Shown: positions 46,075 through 56,817 of the stretch, piece by piece | Layout of the letters: each line of letters opens with the position of its first letter | How positions within the stretch are numbered: the first letter of the stretch is position 1 | Source: Galeopsis tetrahit | Lineage: Eukaryota > Streptophyta > Magnoliopsida > Lamiales > Lamiaceae | Assembly (NCBI GenBank): GCA_963675135.1 | Contig: OY776120.1 | Coordinates: 11,250,001-11,314,000, forward strand | Reading direction: 5' to 3' | Length of the DNA stretch: 64,000 bases | Position numbers and translations under genes: made by a program | The notes under the pieces: model-generated | Seen by the model: only the letters and a program-made list of their open reading frames with translations | Databases searched by the model: none | What the model was told of the DNA's origin: nothing

Positions 46075-47043
46075 GGCATTGGCTATATACCCCTCCAGCC
46101 TTGTTAAATATACTCCCCAGATTTTCGTACTCCCCCTAAAATGGCACACGTTGGATACACTCCCCCATAAAATACCTAGTATACCCTTATAGATACACTC
46201 CCCCTATTAAATCATAAAAAACCATAATTTTCTTTCTTTCTTCTTCCTCCTCCTCACCCCACCAACACTTCTTCCTCCTCACCCTAAAACTCAGCGTCGC
46301 CGCCTCTAACACCGGCTCCACCCAACGCCGCCGCCTCTAACACCGGCTCCGCCCAACGCCGCCACCTTCCCGTCTGCGCCGTCTGCCTCCCTCGTCGCCA
46401 CTGAAGGTAGGTTTCGTTTTTTTTTTTTTCTCCTCATGCGACGGCCGCCGCGAAGCCTCCTTCACCCCGCGAAGCCTCCCAGCACGCCACCTTCTCTCTC
46501 GCCGCCGTCAAAGGTAGGGTTTTTTTTTTCTGTTCTCTTTGCGGCGGCGCCGCCCCCTTGCCCAGCGACGCCGCCGCCCCCTCCTCCCTCACTCACGGCA
46601 ACGTCTCTGCCCTCCTTCCCGGCGGCTTTCCTTTTTTCTTCTTTTTTTTCCTCTTCTGTGCGTTTGTGCACTAACATTTTTTTTTCTTTTCTCGACAACT
46701 TATGGTCGAAGGTATACACTCTCGTCGACAAACCAGTGTCGACGAGAGTGTTGTTCGTCGACACTGGTGTGTTGACGAGAGTGTTGTTCGTCGATAAACT
46801 AGTGTTGAAAAATGTATTTTTTAAAAAAAATTCTAAGTTTTTCTTTTTAAAATTTCAGGAGGTTCGAGGCAGCGACGACGGTAGCTCCTTCAATTAGGGT
46901 TAGGGTTGAAAAGTGAAAGTGGAGTGTATTTAGTAGGATTATTTTAGTATAAGGGTAGTTTAGACATTTTACATGATTATTAAATTAATAAATGGGTAGG
47001 GGGAGTATACTTAACAAAGCTGGAGGGGTATATAGCCAACGCT
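46075..47043. mobile_element. TIR transposon with GC-rich cargo (Pack-type candidate)
   Basis: 969 bp. The ends GGCATTGGCTATATACCCCT and, inverted, AGCGTTGGCTATATACCCCT continue as inverted repeats to about 40 bp. The target-site duplication is AAATTATA (46067-46074 and 47044-47051, 8 bp, perfect). The interior from about 46240 to 46640 is GC-rich (CGCCGCCTCTAACACCGGCT twice, GGCGGCGCCGCCCCC). It holds two donor-like AAGGTAGG sites and a repeated CGACGAGAGTGTTGTTCGTC. This looks like captured host sequence of the Pack-MULE kind, but the source gene is not recognised. The open frame at 46436-46897 is low-complexity and not a supported gene. Confidence 0.75.
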
Positions 47044-47102
47044 AAATTATATTACACGTTAGAAGTTTAAAATTACCAATTCAATATATGTAATCTGAAG
47101 TA

Positions 47103-47354
47103 CTCCCTCCATCCACCAAAAGTAGTCCCATGGAGGGTGTGCACAAGTTTTAAGAAAAATGTAGATAAAGTAGATAAAGTAAGGGTATTGTGGGGTCCAT
47201 TGTGAATAAAGTGATTGTTTATGAATAAAGTTGATGGCAAATTGAGTAATCAAGTGATGATTGAAGGGCGATAGTTTTCATAAAGTGTATGAGACTACAT
47301 TTGGTGGACAAAGAATATAAGACTAATGAGACTATTTTTCATGGACGGAGGGAG
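47103..47354. mobile_element. Stowaway MITE
   Basis: 252 bp flanked by TA (47101-47102, 47355-47356). Ends: CTCCCTCCATCCACCAAAAG and the inverted CATGGACGGAGGGAG. Confidence 0.9.
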
Positions 47355-47356
47355 TA

Positions 47357-48496
47357 TTATTTATTTAAAAATATATATATAATTTTTAAAATGTGTATGT
47401 ATGTAATTTTATTTGTAGAGCAGAAATAGAAAGAATAATTGAAAGAGAAATAAAATAATAAAAATAAAAAAGTAAAATTGATATAAAATTATATTTTTAA
47501 AATGTAAATAGGTGAAGGAGGAGGAGGAGGACACTTATAACCCATTTAGAAAAAAAAAATAAAAAATTTAAAACTCAAACTAATCAATTTAAGAAATTTT
47601 AAAATTGAGGCATTTAGAGAAGCTACATCAGCAGTAGAAAATTTAGAATTAGTATATATAGGGAAGATAAGATGGCTCGAAAACAAAGTCTGCTTTCGAA
47701 GTAAAAGACTTTGTAAGAAAAGTTAGACCCAAGTTTTATCTTCTCGTGAGAAGGCGAAAGATGAACTTATCGTAATGATTCCTAGTCCACACAAAATTAT
47801 ACTGCGGTGTGTTCCATTTTTTGTGTGTTATGAATTGTAATTTACTTTTAAATTATTGACATGTGACGTTTTAAAAAATAATTAATGCTCCATATAAAAT
47901 GTGGAACAAAATAATTGAACTGCTCTGAAGGACGGTTCAAAGTAATCCGAAATGAGAGTGACGTATGTTGCCGATTTCATTTTCCAAATTTTTGCAGAAG
48001 AGTTAGAACGATGGTGGGTCAATGACGAAATTGTTGGAAAGGAAGGAGTTGAAAATAAGATTTTAATTTTAGAAGGGAGTATATTAAATATTTTGATGAG
48101 TGTATTTACTAAAGATAGAAAGTAGCCTGATCCATTTAATTTTTGTTGTTATCTTGATATTGATATGCAAGTTTTACCAAGATTGATTTCAAACGAGAAG
48201 GGTCAAGCTCATCTAAAATATTTTGTATTATTAGGAGAGTTTTTGTACTTGGTAAAAGAAGGTTTAGAAATTAATAAAAGTAGAGTGGGACTAAAAAATT
48301 GCACAAAAGATTCTTTCCCACAAACAATCATCTGTCAATATATTTAGAGATTCCCGCTGGCAAAAACACTCGAGCTGACTAGGAAAGAATAAAAATGAGC
48401 ATTCGAAAAGATTAGTGGAACTAATGGACCCTCATTTACCATAAAATCAAAGCATGCAAATAAAAATAATAATAATACTCCAAATTAAATATGAGA
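47357..48496. other. AT-rich intergenic DNA, no gene seen
   Basis: No supported gene. 47640-48350 is less AT-rich, with scattered short frames that match nothing I recognise. Confidence 0.45.
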
Positions 48497-48690
48497 AAAA
48501 ATCATAGGAGCCGCGATTGGCTTGGGGTGGGTGGGTGTAGTTTCTCCGGCCATAATCACGATTACTTCTTCTGTTCTTAAATCGTCAACACGTTTTGGCG
48601 ACTTTTAAATTAAGGCATTTTGTATAATCATAGGCGATAAAGAGCATGCCATTGCGTACGGAATCGGAGAAGGGGCGGCGGTTTTGAGTT
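48497..48690 (-). pseudogene. GLUTAMINE DUMPER pseudogene (GDU-3)
   Basis: On the minus strand a stretch near 48555-48495 reads VIVIMAGETTPTHPKPIAAP, close to VVVIMAGETNPTHIAKPLPA of GDU-4. About 100 bases earlier SPIPYAMACSL corresponds to the TPIPY start of the membrane segment. The membrane segment itself is largely lost, and stops and frame changes lie between. No usable start is seen. It is therefore a fourth, dead member of the GDU array and is most like GDU-4 at 56818. A long-TIR MITE sits just upstream of its 5' side. Confidence 0.82.
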
Positions 48691-48715
48691 ACCGGTTTTG
48701 TTTTGTCGGTTTCAT

Positions 48716-49206
48716 GTTAATTTCCAAAACTTGATCTTAATTCTTGATTTTTATTTAAAAAAATAAAAAATAGATGAAAGGGTTTATTGTAAATTAAATC
48801 ACCATTTTTTATTTATTTGTAATTTAATCTAAATTTTTTAATAATTGTAAATAAATCACCAAGTTTACATATGGTTGCAAATTAGACTTCTTGGCAAACT
48901 TATTTGTGTCCAAATTAAATCAGACATAATTTAAACTTGTTATTGACATAACACATTTTTAATGAAACAACATTATTTTTTAAATCCGATCCAATTTCAA
49001 AACGTCTGATTCGGACACAAATTAGTTTGCCAAGAAGTCTAATTTATAACAATATGTAAAGTTGATGATTTATTTACAATTATTGAAAGATTTAGATTAA
49101 ATTGCAAATGAATAAAAAGTGATGATTTAATTTACAATTAACCATTTTATCTATTTTTTTTAAATAATCAAAATCAACAGTTAAAGATTAAGTTTTGGAA
49201 ATTAAC
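48716..49206. mobile_element. Long-TIR MITE family, copy B
   Basis: About 490 bp with imperfect inverted arms: GTTAATTTCCAAAACTTGAT... against its inverse, then TTGTAAATTAAATCACCATT and the inverse. Similar to the copy at 13555-13905. No convincing target-site duplication. Confidence 0.7.
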
Positions 49207-50185
49207 CACTCAATGTAAGATTTTAATTTGATTTTTTTTTTAACCTCTATAGACTAGTGTGAGATAATCTCATATGTTAAAAAGAGTTTGAATAATGGAG
49301 TATATTCTTTATTTTGATTTATGTTGGTTTCATTATCAGTAAAATTGACCGCGAAAAGAATTAATTAAGGAACATGGATCTGAATATCCTCTTCATTTAT
49401 TTCTGTAAATTTCTCTTGTAAATTCTTTATTTTACTCTCTATATATATATATATATAATATTTATATAAGTTAGTTTGATTATGAATTCTAACGTGTATC
49501 AATGCAACTCTTTTGCGAAAGAAAGCTGGAATTCATGGTAAAATTGTTGGTAGCAATTATGTGGCGGCTATGGCCTCTTATAAATCTTAGTTATGTTTAT
49601 TTATTTATTTATTTTTAATGTGGAGAAATGGGTTGGGTGATTAGCATAATAGCATGAACAAAGTTTGAAGATTAATCAAGTTGGATATTATTTTATGGAA
49701 TTAATTAATTAATTAATTAAAAGTGCTTTTGGAAGTGGGAGACTGGGAGTGGGTGAATGGGTCACGGGTGTCTTACATTACATGAATAGATATAGTAATT
49801 TATGTCTTCATCTATACTTTAAAAGTATGATCGAATTAAAATATTTATATCTCCCTTGGCTGAGTTGCTTTGATTTTGATAGGTTCTTATATAATATATT
49901 GTATAATTTGTACATGGATAATGGAAGCTGATTGAATTAGAATCACATCCTTCAACTACTCTTATTTAATTTCACACTATCCAACTTTAATTATATGTTA
50001 ATCACAAAGTTAATGAGTAAAAAATTCTGTCAAAGTTAGTGATAGTTGAAATTAAATTTAGATTAATTTCATCTTATTTTTTATAAATTATTTGATAATT
50101 TAAATTAAGAGTTAATTATGCTTTAAAATTTATAAAGTTTAAGATTTTTTAAAACATAAGTATGCTTTAAAGATATAAATTTATA
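49207..50185. other. AT-rich intergenic DNA, no gene seen
   Basis: No supported gene. A TA microsatellite lies at 49441-49458. Confidence 0.5.
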
Positions 50186-50190
50186 TGCTA

Positions 50191-50940
50191 TGTTATACCT
50201 AGTCAAAGAAGTCAATCTTTGACAAGTCAGTTCTAGTCACCGGCTTACGTGGCGAGGACCAGTCAACAAAGTCTCACGACGACCAGTCAACATGAAGAAA
50301 ATGTAATATAAATATTGTATTTTGTATTTGTTATAATAGAGTGCTCGCCCAAAGATGTCGGCGAGCACATGTTAATTACTGCTCGCCCAAAGATATTGGC
50401 GAGCAAACATGTATTAAGCTAGAGAAGTATTGAAGCTTTGGGAGACGGCATAAGACATGGCGACCAGGTTCTCCGGCGACCACCGCGACGTCATCCCGGC
50501 GAGCAGGTCCTTCCGGACGAGCAGGTTTTCCAGCTCCTCGGCATCTCGCCGAGGACGACCACCAGAGGCGGTTTAGCATTAAATGCGTCATCCCATCACC
50601 TTTTCGGGCAGAGAGAAGGGTCCATTACCAGGGCGCCACGTGTAAAGGGCGGGCTGCCCCTAAAAACCACTATATAATGCCCAAATGGGCTCATTTGTAA
50701 ACCTAAGTGATCCATTCCTACAAACACCCTATCTAAGCAATATACTCCCCAAAGCATCAAGCTTTTAGCTTCTCCAAGAAGCTACATCTTTGTGTTCTTA
50801 TTGTTTTCTTCATATCTTTCTTCATATAATCATCATAACTATCCGTATAAACACGTAATAACCCCCGATAATCATTTATGTTTGTATCGTGCTAAAGAAC
50901 AGTCCACATCCGAATCAACCCGATTAAAGTACATACAACA
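50191..50940 (+). repeat. Tat element 5' LTR
   Basis: 750 bp. It contains two copies of a GCTCGCC...GGCGAGC short hairpin (50342-50367 and 50381-50406) and a TATATAATG core promoter candidate near 50671. It differs from the remaining 3' LTR part at about 4 of 319 positions. Confidence 0.9.
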
Positions 50941-51293
50941 TTTGGCGCTAGAAGGAGGGGACCTTTTGCGTGTTCATCATCAAGGTTTCAACCGATCATC
51001 GAGCGATCGGCTAGCAAACTCTTATTTTTCAGGTTTTAATCGGTAGATCTACCGTTTAAAGTATCATTTAAAGCTTTTTAGTGTTCTTCGTGTTCTTGAA
51101 CATTTTCAGTTTTCGAAACATATTTTGGAGTTTGATCTCCTTGTATTTGTGTTTTCAAGCTTCTGTTGTTATTACTTTGCTAAGATCAGTAGTTGTAATA
51201 GCACGTTCTTCTGCGTAAGAACTTTAATCTTTCGTTTCTAGCATCGAAGGCTTAGTACTTTTGTAATCTTTTAGAAAAGACACTCTTTAAACG

Positions 51294-53210
51294 ATGTCTC
51301 AGCGTTCTCATCATGACGGAACCCCACCGCCCGGAGGGAACGAACACCCTCCGCCGCCGGCGGCTCCATCGTTAAACCCTTTTGCAAACTTGAACATGGG
51401 GGACATCATGAAAGACCCCCAGCACTTGAAAGAATTTTCCGATTTCCTCCTGGAGAAGAGGAGGTTACTCGAGGTGGAAGAAATGAAGAAGGCCAAAGAT
51501 CAGGCCTTCGACAGAGCTCGCAAAGCCAAAGCGAGGATGAATGACAATGATGAGGACAACCGCTCCTATCATTCGTACTCTGTTCGTCCTCAGGACGGGG
51601 AGAGAAATAAAGCACCTGTCCGCTCCCATAACAGCCATACGGGAGATTCGTATGCTCGGAACTCCGTGTTCAACCGAGTAGGCGAGAAGGACCCACTGAA
51701 CGCTCCTCGCCCGATACACTTTGATGTTGGGCGACGACCAGCTAAAGACGACCACAAAAATCGTGGTGGAATGAAAGGAGACAGGGTCTCCGCCCTAGAT
51801 CAAGTAGGGCCAGGTGGGCGAGCTCCGTCAAAGAGTTACCACAGCCATCATTCAGAGAGGCGTTCTCCCAGGCGATCACATCAGGGTGATCACCCGGCCG
51901 CTTCTCGCGGGAGCCGACGCGACGAGGTCGTCGTCCCCCGACCACAAACCGCCGAGGAGGGGCAATTCGCCCAGTTCCTCGAAACACAGAGATTGATGAA
52001 GTTGGAGATGGAAACTCTGCGAGCAGAGATGGTCGCAACCAAGCAAGGCACTGCTCCACCTGTCACTTTGCCCACTCCACCTTTGAGTGTTATGATTCTC
52101 ACTGCCCCCATTCAAAGGAAGATTCAAATGCCTTCTATGACAGCTTACGACGGGGCGTCCGACCCCAGGGTGCATCTATCAAAGTATGCAAGCTATATGG
52201 CCTCAATCGGGGCAACGGACGCCACCCAATGTAGAAACTTCTCCTTGACCTTAGGAGATCGAGCTCATCGCTGGTACACCACCTTGGGTGCCGGATCTAT
52301 CACCTCATTTCTAGAACTGGGGCAACAATTCTTGACTCATTTCGGGTCTATAGCTGCTCGCCCAGCTTCAAAGCAACGTTTGGCAAACGTTCGCCAAACA
52401 CCAACCGAATCGGGCAAGGACTTTATCGAACGTTTCGATAGGTTGGTGATCGACGGAGAAGCTGTTAATGACAAGACGAAGCTGATCTCGGCTATCTCCG
52501 GACTAAGAATAGGTTCCAAGCTGTGGGAATCTATGCACACCTCTTTCCCCGTTTCCTATGCGGATTTCCGTAGTCGGGCGGGAAATTTCATTCAAATGGA
52601 AGAGATTATGGACGCCGCCAAGGCTAACGAGCAGCCGGACGAGGCCAAAAGGGTATGGCCCAAGAAAAATTCAAACACTGGGGAGTCTTCCCAGCCTAAG
52701 AAGGCGACCACTCAGGGCGGCAGTGCTCGCCCATCAAACTTCAGGCCTTTCGAGGAGTCTCCTGAGATTCTCCAATTCAGGGAAGCCCTCACTGTTGACC
52801 CCCGGGGTATCTACGATGCAATCAGGGGAAAGAATCTGCTCCCCCAAGCTAATCCAATGCATACGAGTGATGCTAATCTCGATGGTAGTAAATTCTGCAA
52901 CAACCACAACTCAGTCGGCCACCACACCAATGGGTGCCGAGACTTGGTGAGAAATCTTTTTAAGTTGTACAATGAGGGCAAGCTCGCCCAGTTCATCAAG
53001 TCCGAAGGTGGAAATGGCGACAACAGGAGCAGGAAGCGTCGCGACGACAGCGACGACCTTCGCCAGCAGCTCAATCGCCAGAAACTGGCCCCCCCCATGC
53101 CGAGCAACCCCACGGGCGACATCGATAATGTGGGTGGGGGTTGCATGGTTTTGGAAGGCCCCTTGGGGGGAACTCAGTCTGGGAAAGCTCTGTCTGTCCG
53201 CCGACAATAG
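51294..53210 (+). CDS. Tat-lineage gag polyprotein
   Basis: 638 codons in one open frame. A charged, Arg/His-rich N-terminal half comes first (EKRRLLEVEEMKKAKDQAF). The retrotransposon gag core lies at about residues 280-420 (YDGASDPRVHLSKY, RNFSLTLGDRAHRWY, FLTHFGSI, LSAI-like ISAISGLR). Last comes a C-terminal CxxxHxxxxHxxxxC knuckle (CNNHNSVGHHTNGC) followed by LVRNLFKLYNEGKLAQF, the usual Tat gag ending. It forms the virus-like particle that packages element RNA. A TAG ends it at 53208, and the same frame continues beyond (SDMRALNNVHQV) until the MITE at 53314. That stop may be a lesion rather than the natural end. Confidence 0.88.
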   Translation: MSQRSHHDGTPPPGGNEHPPPPAAPSLNPFANLNMGDIMKDPQHLKEFSDFLLEKRRLLEVEEMKKAKDQAFDRARKAKARMNDNDEDNRSYHSYSVRPQDGERNKAPVRSHNSHTGDSYARNSVFNRVGEKDPLNAPRPIHFDVGRRPAKDDHKNRGGMKGDRVSALDQVGPGGRAPSKSYHSHHSERRSPRRSHQGDHPAASRGSRRDEVVVPRPQTAEEGQFAQFLETQRLMKLEMETLRAEMVATKQGTAPPVTLPTPPLSVMILTAPIQRKIQMPSMTAYDGASDPRVHLSKYASYMASIGATDATQCRNFSLTLGDRAHRWYTTLGAGSITSFLELGQQFLTHFGSIAARPASKQRLANVRQTPTESGKDFIERFDRLVIDGEAVNDKTKLISAISGLRIGSKLWESMHTSFPVSYADFRSRAGNFIQMEEIMDAAKANEQPDEAKRVWPKKNSNTGESSQPKKATTQGGSARPSNFRPFEESPEILQFREALTVDPRGIYDAIRGKNLLPQANPMHTSDANLDGSKFCNNHNSVGHHTNGCRDLVRNLFKLYNEGKLAQFIKSEGGNGDNRSRKRRDDSDDLRQQLNRQKLAPPMPSNPTGDIDNVGGGCMVLEGPLGGTQSGKALSVRRQ

Positions 53211-53313
53211 AGCGACATGCGAGCACTCAACAACGTACATCAAGTGTGCGTCGCTCCTGCTGCCGAGCAGCCCCCATCCCACCAGCTCGTTTTCACAAAC
53301 GACGATCTGAACG

Positions 53314-53803
53314 TAGGGATGGCAATGGGGTAGAGCAGGGCAGATAGTTAAATATCCAAATATGCCCTGCGTTCATAAGTATCTGCCCTGCCCTGCGACC
53401 TGCTGCGGGGCAACATTTTGTGCCCTGCCCTGCCCCATGCACTCCAAAAGTCCAAGTAAAATATGCAGATTAAATTAAATTAAACAATAAAATAAATATT
53501 AAAAATCCACAATTAAATTAAACATTAAAATTAAACATTAGAAATTCACTAAGTCATATCCAAAATACTTAACAACAAACAAAATAATCAAAAATAATTT
53601 TTATATTAATATATATTAATATAATTTTTTTTTTTATATTCAGGGCAGGGCAGGGCAGATTTTTATAATACATGTATTCATGCCTGCCCTGCCCTGTGTG
53701 CGGGGCGGGGCAGATTTGCCCTGTTTTAAGGATGGGGCAGGTTAGGGCAGATCTAAACCTCTCAGAGCAGGGCGGGTCGACTTCGGGGCAGATCATTTTG
53801 CCA
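53314..53803. mobile_element. hAT-type MITE with GGGCAGGGCA repeats, inserted in the Tat element
   Basis: Starts TAGGGATGGCAATGGGG, the same TIR type as the element at 1882, and ends near CATTTTGCCA. The terminal TCCCTA and the target-site duplication are missing on the right. The subterminal regions are runs of GCCCTGCCCTGC/GGGCAGGGCA. It separates gag from protease in what was one polyprotein frame. Confidence 0.82.
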
Positions 53804-53804
53804 T

Positions 53805-54287
53805 TTGGTCATCCCGGGGAAAATTATGGGAACCAATGTCCATCGCATGATGGTCGACACCGGGGCTTACACCAACGTCCTTTTCAAACATACTCTTGAT
53901 GCCCTCGGTGGATATGCGGAATACATTGAGCCTTGCGACGATATTATCGTAGGGTTCGGGGACACGCACAACCTTCCGATTGGAAAAATCAGACTCTCTC
54001 TAGAACTGGCATCGTCAAAAGAGCCAGAAATGCATCATGCTCGACAGCTCGACTTCTTGATCGTAGACATGCCATCTTCCTACAATGTGTTCCTCGGCCG
54101 ACCTTTCTTCGACGAATTCAAGGCGGCAGCTTCTACTTATTTCTACTGTGTAAAATTTCCGACCCTGGCGGGAGTTATAACCGTCAAGGGCGACCAGACC
54201 CTGGCGAGGGAGTGTCTCGTCCGTTTTGCTAAACGCCATTCTAAAGAAACTCCTATGATTGGCCAGTATATTGAGTGTAAAAAATAA
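53805..54287 (+). pseudogene. Tat-lineage aspartic protease region
   Basis: About 160 codons. VDTGAYTNVLF (residues 16-26) is the active-site D-T-G box of a retroelement aspartic protease, and FLIVDMPSSYNVFLGRPF is the conserved flap-to-C-terminal part. It would normally be part of a gag-pol precursor. Here it is cut off from gag by the MITE and ends at an in-frame TAA (54285-54287), nine bases before the next Met in the same frame. Translation from the Met at 53805 is only formal. Confidence 0.85.
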
Positions 54288-54296
54288 AAGCAACAA

Positions 54297-55487
54297 ATGA
54301 ACTACTTGGAGGGTTTTCCTTGCAAGTATCGAAAGATCGAAGTTGGGGAGTCCAGTCGACGTTTCGACGACCACCTAGTGGAGGCGAACGAGCACGCCTC
54401 CATGGAGGTGGACGACCACACCCTAATGGAGATCGACGAGCAGATAGATTCGGGCGAGCAGATCCCCGACGACCAGGTTCCAGAAAACATTCCAGATCTA
54501 GAGCCTAGGTTAGGCTTTGAGCCAAATTTCGGAATCGAAGATCCTCGTTGGAAGGAGCCTAAAGAGCAGGCAACTTCAGCGGAGGACCCTGAAACTATTC
54601 ACTTAAACGATGCTCGTCCAGAACTCGAGGTATTCATAGGTTCAAATTTACCAGTACATTTGCGGTCCGATATAATCGCATTTTTGAAAGAAAACGTCGA
54701 AGCTTTCGCATGGTCGCATGAGGACATGGTAGGGATCAAGACAAGCCATGCCTGCCACAGGTTGAACATTGATCCTACAAGAAGACCCATCACCCAAAAA
54801 CGAAGAAAATTTGGGCCAGATAAGTATGCGGCTATGGCAGTAGAAGTCAAGAAATTGATCGACAATAAATTAATCGAGAAAACTGGAACTGATCCTGAGT
54901 GGTTGGCGAATCCAGTGCTCGTCAAGAAGACGACCGGGTCGTGGAGATTGTGTATAGACTTCACAGATCTAAACGATGCCTGTCCCAAAGATCACTTTCC
55001 GATGCCCCACATCGATCATTTGGTAGACAATACAGTGGGGCACGAGATGTTAACTTTCATGGACGCTTTCGCGGGATACCATCATATTGCTATGCATCCC
55101 GACGACCAGCGACACACTGCTTTCATGACCACGACGGACATGTACAATTGGAAAAGAATGCCTTTCGGTTTGAAAAACGCGGGGGCAACATACCAAAGAC
55201 TGGTAAATAAGATGTTTGAGCAACACATCGGCAAGATGGTGGAGGTCTACATCGACGACATCGTTGTCAAAAGTTTACAAAAAGAAGATCACCTACACCA
55301 CCTCTCCATGACATTCGATATTCTGAAAGAGTACAATATGAAATTAAACCCGAAAAAATGCAGTTTTGGAGTTAGCTCCGGGAAATTTCTGGGGCACTTG
55401 GTTAGCCAGCGGGGCATCGAGGCGAATCCGAGTAAAATTCAAGCAGTCATCGATATGCAAAGCCCAAGAAACGTAAAAGAAGTGTAG
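54297..55487 (+). pseudogene. Tat-lineage reverse transcriptase, truncated
   Basis: 396 codons in the same frame as the protease. An N-terminal acidic linker (about 110 residues) leads to the RT: VKKLIDNKLIEK, WRLCIDFTDLNDACPKDHF, FMDAFAGYHHIAMH, RMPFGLKNAGATYQRL and the catalytic YIDD (about residue 320), then FLGHLVSQRGIEANP. It stops at a TAG (55485-55487) where Gln is usual. Only RLTGC follows before the sequence jumps into LTR at 55502. RNase H and integrase are therefore gone. Confidence 0.88.
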
Positions 55488-55501
55488 AGGCTGACAGGAT
55501 G

Positions 55502-55820
55502 CCACTACCAGGGCGCCACGTGTAAAGGGCGGGCTGCCCCTAAAAACCACTATATAATGCCCAAATGGGCTCATTTGTAAACCTAAGTGATCCATTCCTA
55601 CAAACACCCAATCTAAGCAATATACTCCCCAAAGCATCAAGCTTTTAGCTTCTCCAAGAAGCTACATCTTTGTGTTCTTATTGTTTTCTTCATATCTTTC
55701 TTCATATAATCATCATAACTATCCGTATAAACACGTAATAACCCCCGATAATCATCTATGTTTGTATCGTGCTAAAGAACAGTTCACATCCGAATCAACC
55801 CGATTAAAGTACATACAACA
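55502..55820 (+). repeat. Tat element 3' LTR remnant
   Basis: Corresponds to 50622-50940 of the 5' LTR. The deletion junction falls at a shared CCA. Confidence 0.9.
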
Positions 55821-55825
55821 TGCTA

Positions 55826-56817
55826 TATAACACAAATTAAGAAAGAGATGTGAATATTCGCAGATAGAAATTGAGTCAAAAGTATAGAAAAATTCTTGAT
55901 CTCAAATTTGTATTATTATAAGAAAAAAATGTATATTACTGTAAAAATAAATATGTGTAACTTGTTTGCAGTGGCCTAAAATTGCATTTTTACTATTAGA
56001 AATCAATTGGTATTGTATATGATACTCCGTAGTTTTTTTTAAGGATTCTATAAAAACGTATGTGTAATTTTTTTTTTTTTTAGTGGAAACATTTTTTAAT
56101 CTTGAGCCCCACCAACAATGGTAGTCTTTTAAGTGGGGAATTTTAACTTTTGTCTAAACTATAATATTGTTCTTTTGTACGTTGCCATTTAATTATATAT
56201 TATTGCACCACCTTAGATTCTGACATATACTCCTACTAAATTCATGTCCTTGCGAAAGTTGCTTCGTTAATTCATCTTGCGTGACATAGAATCAACTTGG
56301 AACACTTTTTTTTATCGAGAAGTTTTTTTCAATAAACCCCACGCACTAAATTTCCTTTTCTTATAAAGTATGTCTATTTGTTTATGTCATCCAAGAACAC
56401 AGGGTGTCTTAAACAGTCGTGCTATAAAATTAATAAAACTTTCAAATTGTGGAGTTGAAGGCGCGTTTGCCATTTGAAACTGATCGCAAGTCGCTTTTGT
56501 GGATCATGATAGCCAATATTTACCATTTATTATTTTATTTAAAATATATGTTAAATGCAAAGTATAATTATTTGGGGCAGTTAGCAGTATAAGATACAAA
56601 TCAACAATTATTTACAAAAAGATATCGTAATAAATTAGAATTAGGTCGGGTTTTGAGTATGGTTTGATACTTTGATCAAATATATTTTAATGTCTGATGC
56701 TTCAGTAAATTAAAGTGTGACAATATAACTAAGACTCGATTAATCAAAATCTATTAATTTAATTGTAATATATACAATTATAAAATAAATCAAAATTAAA
56801 CAAGAAAAGAAAAATGA
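55826..56817. other. Intergenic DNA 3' of GDU-4
   Basis: AT-rich, no gene supported. Confidence 0.5.

Larger units (their letters stand above)
50191..55820 (+). mobile_element. Ty3/Gypsy Tat-lineage retrotransposon, internally deleted
   Basis: The 5' LTR is complete (50191-50940, TGTTATACC...CATACAACA), and the 3' LTR keeps only its last 319 bp (55502-55820). The target-site duplication TGCTA is perfect (50186-50190 and 55821-55825). The primer site TTTGGCGCTAGAAGGAGGGG follows the 5' LTR. Gag, protease and RT are present. RNase H, integrase and the first 430 bp of the 3' LTR are deleted. A hAT MITE sits between gag and protease. Confidence 0.93.

Noticed and set aside
46436..46897. 153-codon plus-strand frame
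   Set aside because: Low-complexity Pro/Ser/Phe translation of the GC-rich cargo. No domain, and crossed by donor-like sites.
48165..48347. 60-codon plus-strand frame
   Set aside because: No similarity recognised, no context and a length expected by chance.
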